From the NCBI GenBank assembly GCA_003277985.1, contig QCHR01000015.1, positions 1 to 32,533 of the forward strand: 32,533 bases of DNA, read 5' to 3'. The DNA comes from Prochlorococcus sp. AG-402-G06. GTDB taxonomy: Bacteria; Cyanobacteriota; Cyanobacteriia; PCC-6307; Cyanobiaceae. Below the pieces are notes generated by a model. That model did not search any database and had not been told where the DNA came from. It saw nothing but the letters and a program-made list of their open reading frames with translations. The position numbers were made by a program, and so were the translations under genes. This document shows, piece by piece, positions 15,847 through 23,956 of this stretch (its first letter is position 1; the number at the start of each line of letters is the position of its first letter).

Positions 15847-17070
15847 ATGAAATCTATTTTTATTGATTGTAGTCTTGGAATATCTGGAGATATGCTGGCA
15901 TCAGCATTCTTTGATTTAGGTGTTCCTTATTCTATTTTCTCTGATAACTTAATAAATTTAAACATAGATAAAGAATATAACTTAGAATTTAATGAGGGAG
16001 ATAGTCAAGGAATAAAAGGAATTATATGTACAAAAACCGAGATTCAATGTAAGGAACTATCTAGAAGTCTTAATGATGTAAAAAACTTACTTTTGAATTC
16101 AAGATTGAATGATTATGTGAAAAAGAAATCTATAAAGGTTTTTGAAACTCTTGCCGAAGCAGAAGCAATTATTCATGGGAAGAAAATTTCAGATGTTCAC
16201 TTTCATGAACTAGGTTCAATTGATTCCATACTTGATATTGTTAACGTTTGCTCCTCTATTGACTTTTTAAAGCCAGATAATATTTATTTTTCAAATCCAC
16301 CTGCAGGGAAAGGAATTGTATCTACTTTGCATGGTCTTCTGCCGGTTCCAGTCCCTACAGTTCTTGAGATAGCGAGGCAAAAGAAAATTCCATTAACGGT
16401 GCTCGATGATAAATATTTTGGTGAAATAACAACCCCTACTGGCATCGCTTTAATAGCAACTTTTAAAGATAACTTTGGTCAGCCAGATAAAATAAATATT
16501 AAAAAGATTGGTATAGGCTTAGGAAGTAAAAATATTTCTCGACCTAATTTTTTAAGAGTTATGTTGATAGATGAAAATTCTGACTATATAGAAAATAATC
16601 AGCCTTCTTATGAAAATATAATTTCTCAGGAAGCTTGGATTGATGATTCCACACCTGAAGATGTTGCGGTTTTAATCGAAAGATTAAGATCTGCAGGCGC
16701 TATAGATGTTGTTTGTTATTCGGTTGATATGAAAAAAAATAGAAAAGGTATATGTATACAAGCTATTGTATACCCCAAGAATAAAAATTTACTTAGAGAA
16801 GTTTGGTTTAACTATAGTACAACAATAGGAATAAGAGAAAATAAGATTAGTCGCTGGATACTTCCAAGAAGAACAGTGAGTCATAAAACTAAATTTGGGA
16901 TAGTTAATATTAAACAAGCAATGAGGCCAAATGGTCAGGCTTCAATAAAAATAGAACATAAAGACCTGACTAAAATAACTCTAAATACTGGTATTCCAAT
17001 AGATGAGATACGTCAGAAATTAATTATAGAATTATCAGAATTTTATGAATTAGATGATTGGTCTTTTTGA
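15847..17070 (+). CDS. larC: LarC-like nickel-insertion protein (DUF111), one-frame
   Basis: 407 residues matching LarC, the CTP-dependent nickel insertase that completes the nickel-pincer cofactor of lactate racemase LarA and related enzymes. IDCSLGISGDMLASAFFDLGV opens the protein. DVHFHELGSIDSILDIVN and PAGKGIVSTLHGLLPVPVPT are N-domain signatures. EAWIDDSTPEDVAVLIERL followed by VDMKKNRKG and TTIGIRENK mark the C-domain. In Lactobacillus the two parts are joined by a programmed frameshift; here they are one continuous frame. The usual His-rich linker between the halves is missing. LarA, LarB and LarE are not in the window. ATG start. Confidence 0.88.
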   Translation: MKSIFIDCSLGISGDMLASAFFDLGVPYSIFSDNLINLNIDKEYNLEFNEGDSQGIKGIICTKTEIQCKELSRSLNDVKNLLLNSRLNDYVKKKSIKVFETLAEAEAIIHGKKISDVHFHELGSIDSILDIVNVCSSIDFLKPDNIYFSNPPAGKGIVSTLHGLLPVPVPTVLEIARQKKIPLTVLDDKYFGEITTPTGIALIATFKDNFGQPDKINIKKIGIGLGSKNISRPNFLRVMLIDENSDYIENNQPSYENIISQEAWIDDSTPEDVAVLIERLRSAGAIDVVCYSVDMKKNRKGICIQAIVYPKNKNLLREVWFNYSTTIGIRENKISRWILPRRTVSHKTKFGIVNIKQAMRPNGQASIKIEHKDLTKITLNTGIPIDEIRQKLIIELSEFYELDDWSF

Positions 17071-17084
17071 TACTGAATTGTAAT

Positions 17085-18035
17085 ATGAATAAAATTGTAC
17101 GAAATAATTTTGTTTTTGGACTTATCTCTAAAATCAATATTAAACTTTTTATAACATTAATTTGTTTTTTATTTATTGGAACTTCAATATATGGAAATTT
17201 TGAGTCTTTATCTAATCAGATAATTACTAGTGAAAATATATTTTTGCTATTATGCGGCATTATATTTAGTTTTTTAGGTATAATTATTAATGCTTATGCA
17301 TGGAAGCTTTTAGTCAATAATATTGGTTGTAATATTAATAATTTGAATATAGTAAAACTATTTTTAACTACAAATATATATAAATATTTGCCAGGAGGTG
17401 TATGGCATTTTGTATCTAGGTATAATACTTTGCGGTTAGAACTTTCAAATGAAAAATCAATAGAATCTATTTTATTGGAGCCAATCTTAATGCTAATAGC
17501 AGGATTTGTTTTTATACCTTTTCGTGGTTTTAATATATCTATTTATATACTTTGCTGGTCATCTACTTTAGTCTTTTTGCCAGCATTTAGAAGATTTCTA
17601 ATAAAAAAATTGAAGGCAATGAAGGCAACAATTTTTACTAATAATGATAATATTAAAGACAGAGATTTAGCACAACATAGCCAAAATTTTTCGATAAGGA
17701 TAGTTTATCCATATAAGCCACTATTTGTGGAAATCATATTTATTTTGTTTAGATTTCTCGGCTTTTTATGTTGTATAAATGCATTTTCTATTGGTTCAAT
17801 AATCACTCATGGTGAATTAATATCTTCCTTTTCCTTAGCATGGATAATTGGCCTTATAGTCCCAGCAGCACCTGGAGGATTAGGTGTGTTTGAATCAGTG
17901 ATTCTATTTAGTCTTGGCTCACATTTGCCAGAGGCACCTCTGTTGGCATCATTACTTTGCTATCGCCTTGTTTCAACAGTTGCTGATATATTGGCAGCTT
18001 TGATTTATCCAGCGAAAAAAATCTTTAAATTTTAA
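17085..18035 (+). CDS. LPG-synthase-type transmembrane protein (UPF0104, flippase-like)
   Basis: 316 residues from ATG at 17085; a TTG at 17058 would overlap the end of larC. About eight hydrophobic helices span the protein. The late segment IVPAAPGGLGVFESVILFSLG (about 257-277) and the following RLVSTVADIL are signatures of the lysylphosphatidylglycerol synthase membrane domain. The soluble aminoacyl-transferase domain is absent. Stand-alone relatives are annotated as flippase-like, acting on lipid-linked substrates. It begins 14 bp after larC on the same strand and converges with the iron permease gene 9 bp away. Very A+T-rich. Substrate unknown. Confidence 0.75.
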   Translation: MNKIVRNNFVFGLISKINIKLFITLICFLFIGTSIYGNFESLSNQIITSENIFLLLCGIIFSFLGIIINAYAWKLLVNNIGCNINNLNIVKLFLTTNIYKYLPGGVWHFVSRYNTLRLELSNEKSIESILLEPILMLIAGFVFIPFRGFNISIYILCWSSTLVFLPAFRRFLIKKLKAMKATIFTNNDNIKDRDLAQHSQNFSIRIVYPYKPLFVEIIFILFRFLGFLCCINAFSIGSIITHGELISSFSLAWIIGLIVPAAPGGLGVFESVILFSLGSHLPEAPLLASLLCYRLVSTVADILAALIYPAKKIFKF

Positions 18036-18044
18036 ATATCAATG

Positions 18045-19562
18045 TTAGTTATTTCTGTGATTTAAGCTTGGTATTAGGGCTAAAGAGGCTATTAATCCCA
18101 GACAAATTATTATAATTGAAGGTAAGATAGATTCTGCTACTCTTTCATCTCCTGCATATTGGAATATACGTACTGAAAGCGTGTCAAAATCAAATGGTCT
18201 TAATATAAAAGTTAGTGGTAATTCCTTTATTGTGTCAACAAAAACAAGAAGTATACCTACCAACATAGGCCCTTTGAGAAGTGGTAAATGTATTTTTAAA
18301 AGGACCTCTGACCAGTTCTTCCCTAGATTTATGGCGGCGTTATCTATATTTGGAGAAATCCTCTCAAAGCCAGCATCCAGCCCACCTTTCGAAACAGCTA
18401 AAAATCGAATGCTATATCCCCATATTAGTAAGCTTAATATGTTTATTTGCCAGATACTTCCTTTAAAGGAAAGCAGAGCAAGGGCTAAAACAGATCCAGG
18501 AATTGCATAGCCAATACTGGATAAGAAGGTCAATATATTGAGCCATTGATGATTATGCCATCTCTTAGAAATTGATAAAATCAATGATATGAATATCGTG
18601 ATTAATGAAACAACTAAGGCTAAACCAAAGCTCCTAATAGTTAATCCAATTAAATCTGTATTGAAGCCTTGATTGATTTGATCAATGTTTATTATTGCCC
18701 ATGTAATTGGAATTCCCAATGTAAGCATTGGAGGCGTAAAGGTTATAAATTGAGCAAGGAATAGCTTTACACCTTTTAATTCCCATTTTGGTGAATCTCC
18801 ACTATTTATGCCGTCTGTCCATCGTTTACTTCTCTCTCTTGATTTGCGTTCAATTGCAACTAATAGAAAAACTATAATCAGAGCAAATAACGAAAGAGCT
18901 ATGGCACCTGAGGGCTCACCTTCCTCTACCCAACTCTCAAGTATCCCAGCGGAAATACTTGGAATATTTAAAAGTTGAACGGCACCTAACTCATTTATTA
19001 TTTCCATAGCCATTAAAGCTAGCCCAGCAGTAATTGAGGGGATTGCTATTGGCAGAGATATTCTAAAAAAACTTTTCCAAGGACCTATCCCAAGAGTTCT
19101 GCATGCTTCAATTTGTTTTCTTCCGCCTTTATCAAAACTTTCTGAACTTAGTAGAAATACATATGGGTAGGTTGTGAATGCCATTATTAGTACACCCCAA
19201 AACAGACCGGTAATTCTGATGGAATTTATGCTGCCAAGGTCAATGAATGTAGCTGCTAAAAGATAAGCTGGAGTTGCGAAAGGAATTAGTTGGCAAACTT
19301 TAAGTATTTTTCTGCCTTTAAAATGGCAATTGGCTAAAATCCACCCATTTGCTATACCTAAAAACCCTCCAAGAGTTAGAGAAAAAATCAATAGTAAAAG
19401 TGTTCCTTTTATTTCATTAAGATTGGCTGTCGTTAAATAAATAGAACCTTTTTGAATACCGTAAAAACCCTCTCTTACTAGACTAAATAACGGACATAAA
19501 ATAAAAAAAGTTAATAGGATGACTAGGAACTTTAAAATGTTGCGACGATCATTTAATCCCAT
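18045..19562 (-). CDS. Iron(III) ABC transporter permease (FutB/SfuB type)
   Basis: 505 residues from the ATG at 19562. A TTG at 19631 would add 23 lysine-rich residues and shorten the gap to the COG0523 gene to 27 bp, so it remains possible. Two homologous permease halves of about six helices each carry the EAA loop that docks the ATPase. The first is EACRTLGIGPWKSFFRISLP (about 152-171) and the second NAAINLGKNWSEVLLKIHLP near the C-terminus. This fused two-module plan is that of Fe(III) permeases such as FutB and SfuB, working with the FutA binding protein and the FutC ATPase, neither of which is in the window. It is the last gene of the yjbQ-to-permease series. Confidence 0.87.
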   Translation of the reverse strand: MGLNDRRNILKFLVILLTFFILCPLFSLVREGFYGIQKGSIYLTTANLNEIKGTLLLLIFSLTLGGFLGIANGWILANCHFKGRKILKVCQLIPFATPAYLLAATFIDLGSINSIRITGLFWGVLIMAFTTYPYVFLLSSESFDKGGRKQIEACRTLGIGPWKSFFRISLPIAIPSITAGLALMAMEIINELGAVQLLNIPSISAGILESWVEEGEPSGAIALSLFALIIVFLLVAIERKSRERSKRWTDGINSGDSPKWELKGVKLFLAQFITFTPPMLTLGIPITWAIINIDQINQGFNTDLIGLTIRSFGLALVVSLITIFISLILSISKRWHNHQWLNILTFLSSIGYAIPGSVLALALLSFKGSIWQINILSLLIWGYSIRFLAVSKGGLDAGFERISPNIDNAAINLGKNWSEVLLKIHLPLLKGPMLVGILLVFVDTIKELPLTFILRPFDFDTLSVRIFQYAGDERVAESILPSIIIICLGLIASLALIPSLNHRNN

Positions 19563-19658
19563 TGAATTATAGATAAATTTAATATTTTTTTCTTTTTTAA
19601 AGTTCTTTGAATGTGATTTGATTTTGTTCAATTTATTCTTAAATTTGGTGTTTTGTAA

Positions 19659-20675
19659 TTATTTGTCAATACATGCATTTAATTGAGAAAGTATTTTCTC
19701 TTTATCTAATTCTTTTCCAATAAAGACAAGTTGATTATTTCTTTCTTCTCCCCATTCACTATCTTCAATAGAAATTCTTTTACCAGCGAGGTGAAAAACA
19801 TGTCTTCTTTCACTTTCGCTGAACCAAAGGATACCCTTCGCTCTGAAAACACTACTTTTTAATTGATTATCTAGAAAATATTGGAATTTTCTAAGTGAGA
19901 AAGGTTCTTTAGTTTGAAAAGAAACAGAAATAAAATCTTCAATTTTATTATCTTCTTCTGAGTGTTCATGTTCATGTTTATGTTCATGTTTATGTTCATG
20001 TTCATGAACTGAGTCTTTTTGATTTATAAAATCAGTTTCGAATAGCCCCACGCTTAATAATAGATTAAGAGGAATATCCCCTTTAATACTTTTTAAAATT
20101 CTCACATCATGTTTTATTTCTTTTAACTTTACTATGGTCTCTTCTATACTTTTGTTGGTTACTAAATCACATTTATTTAGAAGTAAAATATCACCATAGA
20201 TTATCTGGGATCTTCCTATTGAACTTTCTAAAGCAACATCATTAAAGTTCTCAGCATCAATTAAGGTTATAATAGAGTCTAATCTTGTATGATCTCTTAA
20301 ATCACTTCCAAGTAATGTCATTGCGACTGGGAGAGGATCAGCTAATCCTGTAGTTTCAATAATAATGTAGTCTAAATTCTTGTTGACATTAATTAACTTT
20401 TCGATTGCTTCTACTAACTCACCATTTATAGAACAACAAATACATCCATTACTTAGTTCTATCATTTCTTCTTCAGTCTTAACTATTAACTCATTATCAA
20501 TTCCTATTTCACCAAATTCGTTAACTAATACAGCTGTTTTTATACCTTTCTGATTAGTAAGTATATGATTTAACAAAGTTGTTTTACCTGAGCCTAAAAA
20601 TCCTGAAATAATAGTAATAGGAATATTGGTTTTGGAAACTATATTTTCTTTAATGTTGGATTCAGTTGTGTTCAT
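19659..20675 (-). CDS. COG0523 (CobW/YciC/ZigA-type) metallochaperone GTPase
   Basis: 338 residues. The P-loop is GFLGSGKTT at 25-33, the metal-binding CxCC motif is C78-I-C80-C81, and ETTGLADP and LLLNKCDL complete the GTPase motifs. A His-rich stretch of HE and HK repeats follows, then the CobW C-terminal domain (RAKGILWFSE and WGEERNNQLVFIG). Such proteins deliver zinc, cobalt or other metals using GTP. The metal here is not readable from sequence. It begins 25 bp after the carbinolamine dehydratase gene and precedes the iron permease, which suggests a metal-linked operon. No cobalamin synthesis genes are adjacent, so CobW proper is not indicated. Confidence 0.92.
   Translation of the reverse strand: MNTTESNIKENIVSKTNIPITIISGFLGSGKTTLLNHILTNQKGIKTAVLVNEFGEIGIDNELIVKTEEEMIELSNGCICCSINGELVEAIEKLINVNKNLDYIIIETTGLADPLPVAMTLLGSDLRDHTRLDSIITLIDAENFNDVALESSIGRSQIIYGDILLLNKCDLVTNKSIEETIVKLKEIKHDVRILKSIKGDIPLNLLLSVGLFETDFINQKDSVHEHEHKHEHKHEHEHSEEDNKIEDFISVSFQTKEPFSLRKFQYFLDNQLKSSVFRAKGILWFSESERRHVFHLAGKRISIEDSEWGEERNNQLVFIGKELDKEKILSQLNACIDK
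19965..20006 (-). repeat. Hexanucleotide tandem repeat encoding His-rich stretch
   Basis: Seven tandem 6-bp units, TTCATG or TTTATG on the plus strand, encode HE and HK pairs in the COG0523 protein. The array is in frame, so copy-number changes would lengthen or shorten the metal-binding stretch without frameshift. Confidence 0.9.
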
Positions 20676-20700
20676 TTTAATTGGAGCAAATAATAATTGA

Positions 20701-20988
20701 TTAGGTATTGATTAATTTATCAATAGACTCAGCAAGCTTTATATCATTAGTAGTGATTCCGCCTTTGTCATGAGTTGTTAAATATATTTTAACTTTATTG
20801 TATGTATTCTGCCAATCTGGATGATGATCTATTTTTTCAGATAAAAGGGCGACCTTACTCATAAAACCAAATGCATCAATAAAATTATTAAATATAAATT
20901 CCTTCTTAATCGTTTTATTATCTATTATCCAGGAAGGGTTCTTTTCTATAAAAGAATCTAGTTGAGTTTGCTCTATTAGGTAAACCAT
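20701..20988 (-). CDS. Pterin-4a-carbinolamine dehydratase
   Basis: 95 residues, normal for the family. The active-site motif is complete: [20 protein letters not shown] followed by TTHDKGGIT, with the paired histidines and the HD pair. The enzyme dehydrates 4a-hydroxytetrahydropterin during recycling of tetrahydrobiopterin-type cofactors. From memory, Prochlorococcus generally lacks an obvious phenylalanine hydroxylase, so the substrate is uncertain. The protein is not the Rubisco-assembly relative acRAF, in which the catalytic motif is degenerate. It sits 18 bp after yjbQ and 25 bp before the COG0523 gene. ATG start. Confidence 0.9.
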   Translation of the reverse strand: MVYLIEQTQLDSFIEKNPSWIIDNKTIKKEFIFNNFIDAFGFMSKVALLSEKIDHHPDWQNTYNKVKIYLTTHDKGGITTNDIKLAESIDKLINT

Positions 20989-21006
20989 GAGTTTTTTTAT
21001 TTTATT

Positions 21007-21468
21007 TTAATTTAAATCAAAATCACCAATTGCATGCAATTGTAATGACCTTGATTTATTTGATGCTCTGTGTTCCCATATATATATGGCTTGCCATAAG
21101 CCTATTTCTAATTTGCCATCAACAACGCTAAAGCTTAAATTATTTGAAGTCAGCATTGTTCTTATGTGAGCAGGCATATCGTCTAAACCTTCTTCTGAAT
21201 GAAGATATTCTATTTTTTCACGATTTCTGTCAATTGGATAAACTCCCTCCTCAGGCACAATAGCCTTCATGTAGGCTGATAGGTCTTTTAGAACATTAAT
21301 ATCCGCATTTTCATTTATAATTAGACTACAGCTTGTATGCTTTAGAAAAATAAGAAGTATTCCTTTTTTGAGCTTTTTATATTGGATCCAATGATTAATA
21401 TCTTTTGTTATGTCAGTAAAACCTTGTCCCTTTGTCTCGAAATCTAAAGTTGATAAGATCTGTTCCAT
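21007..21468 (-). CDS. YjbQ family protein (UPF0047)
   Basis: 153 residues, normal for UPF0047. The family motifs are present: GILLIFLKHTSCSLIINENADINV, then MPAHIRTMLT and the terminal GLWQAIYIWEHRA. Family members have been reported to show weak thiamine-phosphate synthase activity, but the real role is unsettled. ATG start at 21468. It is the first gene of a four-gene minus-strand series that runs into the pterin dehydratase, the COG0523 GTPase and the iron permease, with gaps of 18, 25 and 27-96 bp. The region upstream holds several inverted repeats. Confidence 0.88.
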   Translation of the reverse strand: MEQILSTLDFETKGQGFTDITKDINHWIQYKKLKKGILLIFLKHTSCSLIINENADINVLKDLSAYMKAIVPEEGVYPIDRNREKIEYLHSEEGLDDMPAHIRTMLTSNNLSFSVVDGKLEIGLWQAIYIWEHRASNKSRSLQLHAIGDFDLN

Positions 21469-21580
21469 TTCTACTAAACTGCCTAACCTGACTGGATTAG
21501 ATATTAACAGGTTTGTTCCTTCCTTATTAAGTTAAAGTATTTTGACTACGAGCTTATAAAAAAGATATAACCTTTTGAGT

Positions 21581-21626
21581 TTTAAATCATGAATAATTTA
21601 ATTCAGAACTTATGATTTAAATTATT
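21581..21626. repeat. Two overlapping inverted repeats in a divergent promoter region
   Basis: First pair: TTTAAATCAT (21581-21590) with ATGATTTAAA (21612-21621), perfect, 10 bp. Second pair: AATAATTTAA (21592-21601) with TTAAATTATT (21617-21626), perfect, 10 bp. The right arms share 21617-21621, so the two stems cannot form together. They lie between yjbQ and the carboxypeptidase gene. Both are A/T-rich. Confidence 0.5.
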
Positions 21627-21659
21627 TTAAATTGATCAAATACTGATCTCTTTTCATTA

Positions 21660-21690
21660 ATTTGATATTAGGATTACACAAATATCAAAT
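21660..21690 (+). repeat. 10-bp inverted repeat just before the carboxypeptidase start
   Basis: ATTTGATATT (21660-21669) and AATATCAAAT (21681-21690) are perfect reverse complements with an 11-bp spacer, ending 8 bp before the chosen TTG start. In RNA it would form a hairpin just upstream of, and possibly covering, the ribosome binding site; in DNA it is operator-like. Confidence 0.5.
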
Positions 21691-21698
21691 GGAATACT

Positions 21699-23228
21699 TT
21701 GTCAAAGTCTGCTTGGCAGCTTCTGGGTGATTATCTAAAAGATACGCAGTTGTTGGGATCTATACAAAGCACTCTCTACTGGGATCAAAATACATCTATG
21801 CCCATTGCTGGTTCCAGTTGGCGAGGAGAGCAATTAAGTCTTTTGGCGAAGCAACTTCATGCAAGACAAAGTTCTGAACAATTTGAAATTTTAATTAAAG
21901 AAGCTAAATCTGAACTTCAAAATTCTAAAGAAAAAGACGAGTTTGAATCACAACTCATTACAGATAGGTGTAGAAATATTGAGTTGCTTGAGCAAGATTT
22001 AAATAGACAGAAAAGTTTGGATCCTCAGTTGGTTGTTGAGCTCGCAACAGCAAAGTCTGAAGGTTATATGTGTTGGCAAGAAGCTAGGAAGAATAATGAT
22101 TTCAAAAGCTTTTCTCCAGCTCTTAAGAAATTAATTTCATTACGAAGAGAACAATCCAACCAGCTTTGTGAAGAAAGAAGTTGCTGGGAGACACTTGCCC
22201 AGCCTTTTGAACCAAACTTAACGATTAATCGTGTAAGAGAACTATTTGAACCTTTAAAAAAAAGACTGCCAGAATTGATTCGGAAGGCTGAGACAATAAC
22301 CAACAAAAAGATAAAAAAATGGGATTTAGCAATTAACGATCAAGAAAAACTTTGTCAAATACTTTTAAATGATTGGTCTAGGGATCCTTCTAATACAGCT
22401 ATAGCTAAGTCCCCTCATCCATTCTCCATAACTTTAGGTCCGGATGATTATCGAATTACGACTCGAATAGTTAAAGGTCAGCCACTTTCTTGCTTATTAG
22501 CTACTGCCCATGAGTGGGGGCACTCTCTTTATGAACAAGGCTTGCCTTCTGAAAGTCACCAATGGTTTGCATGGCCGTTAGGTCAAGCAACCTCTATGGC
22601 TGTTCATGAGAGTCAATCTCTATTTTGGGAAAATAGAATTGCTAGGAGTTTTTCATTCGCAAAGTCTTTTTGGCATCATTTCGAGAATGCAGGTGCTCCA
22701 ATTCACTCTGGAGAGGATTTATGGATCAATCTAAATCCTTTTATTCCAGGTTTGAATCGAGTAGAAGCCGATGAACTCAGTTATGGCTTGCATATAATGA
22801 TTAGGACTGACTTGGAAATTGATCTTCTCGAGAGAGGACTTTCTGTAGAAGATCTGCCTGGTGAATGGAATAAAAGGTATTTGAACTTACTGGGTGTGTC
22901 GCCAGAAAATGATACTGAAGGATGTTTGCAAGATGTGCACTGGAGTGAGGGGATGTTTGGTTATTTTCCTTCTTATTTGCTTGGTCATCTTATTAGCGCT
23001 CAGTTAACAAAAACCCTTGAAGAAGATTTAGGAAAAATTGAAAATATTATTGAATCTAAGGAAATCAGTAAAATATTGGGTTGGCTTCGTAAAAATGTTC
23101 ATCATTATGGTAGAAGTTTAGATTCCGAGGAACTTGTAAAGAAGGTCTCTGGAGCAAAATTATCACCAACTTATTTTCTTGAATATTTAGATAATAAACT
23201 TGAAAAGCTTTCTACAATCTCTAATTAA
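21699..23228 (+). CDS. M32-family metallocarboxypeptidase
   Basis: 509 residues, normal length for thermostable carboxypeptidase 1 relatives. The zinc motif HEWGH is at 271-275 and the third ligand lies in HESQS with E304. YWDQNTSMP near the start and GLHIMIRTDLE later are also typical. It removes C-terminal residues from peptides in the cytoplasm, except after proline. The start is a TTG at 21699, chosen because the conserved N-terminal part begins there (SAWQLLGDYLKD) and no ATG is in frame near it. A perfect inverted repeat lies immediately upstream. ppa follows 126 bp later. Confidence 0.93.
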   Translation: MSKSAWQLLGDYLKDTQLLGSIQSTLYWDQNTSMPIAGSSWRGEQLSLLAKQLHARQSSEQFEILIKEAKSELQNSKEKDEFESQLITDRCRNIELLEQDLNRQKSLDPQLVVELATAKSEGYMCWQEARKNNDFKSFSPALKKLISLRREQSNQLCEERSCWETLAQPFEPNLTINRVRELFEPLKKRLPELIRKAETITNKKIKKWDLAINDQEKLCQILLNDWSRDPSNTAIAKSPHPFSITLGPDDYRITTRIVKGQPLSCLLATAHEWGHSLYEQGLPSESHQWFAWPLGQATSMAVHESQSLFWENRIARSFSFAKSFWHHFENAGAPIHSGEDLWINLNPFIPGLNRVEADELSYGLHIMIRTDLEIDLLERGLSVEDLPGEWNKRYLNLLGVSPENDTEGCLQDVHWSEGMFGYFPSYLLGHLISAQLTKTLEEDLGKIENIIESKEISKILGWLRKNVHHYGRSLDSEELVKKVSGAKLSPTYFLEYLDNKLEKLSTISN

Positions 23229-23354
23229 AATAGACATATATTGCCAAAAACATAAGCTGAGCATATCTTTTGTTGAAACTTTTCTAAATTATGTGCCACA
23301 ACTCCGTTTGCATTTACAGTGTTGATTTACCATGTAAGAACATCAAAAAATACC

Positions 23355-23942
23355 ATGGCTAACCTTGACCAATCACCTAGCAGAACAATGCCTAATCTGC
23401 TTCATATATTGCCTGCGTTTGCCAATGAATCTGAACTTAGAGTCAATACAATTGTTGAGTTAAATTCAAATACTATAAATAAATACGAACTTATTACTGA
23501 AACAGGGCATCTAAAGCTTGATCGGGTCGGATATTCTTCTCTGGCCTACCCTTTTGCTTATGGGTGTCTTCCACGTACATGGGATGAAGACGGCGACCCA
23601 TTAGATATCGAAATTGTGAATGTTACAGAGCCTTTGATCCCTGGTTCAATTGTTGAGGCGAGGATTATAGGAATAATGACTTTTGATGATGGAGGTGAAG
23701 TGGACGACAAAGTTATTGGTGTAATAGCTGATGATAAGAGGATGGATCACATACAAAGCTTTGAACAACTAGGTAAGCATTGGATTAATGAAACAACTTA
23801 TTATTGGGAGCATTACAAAGATCTAAAAAAACCAGGTACTTGTACTGTAAATGGTTTCTTTGGTATTGAAAAAGCAGTTCAGATTATTAAATCCTGTGAG
23901 GAGCGTTACCTATCTGAAATAGATCCTAATTTAATTAATTAA
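23355..23942 (+). CDS. ppa: Inorganic pyrophosphatase, family I
   Basis: 195 residues from the ATG at 23355; a GTG 12 codons upstream (23319) is open but adds unlike residues. The protein splits pyrophosphate in the cytoplasm and so drives biosynthesis. The catalytic region WDEDGDPLDIEIV has Asp residues at 77, 79, 81 and 84. VDDKVIGVIADDKR carries the other metal-binding Asp pair and HYKDLKK follows. Length is normal for bacterial family I. It converges with hemC, stop codons 14 bp apart. Confidence 0.95.
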   Translation: MANLDQSPSRTMPNLLHILPAFANESELRVNTIVELNSNTINKYELITETGHLKLDRVGYSSLAYPFAYGCLPRTWDEDGDPLDIEIVNVTEPLIPGSIVEARIIGIMTFDDGGEVDDKVIGVIADDKRMDHIQSFEQLGKHWINETTYYWEHYKDLKKPGTCTVNGFFGIEKAVQIIKSCEERYLSEIDPNLIN

Positions 23943-23956
23943 ATTTTATGAATAAT

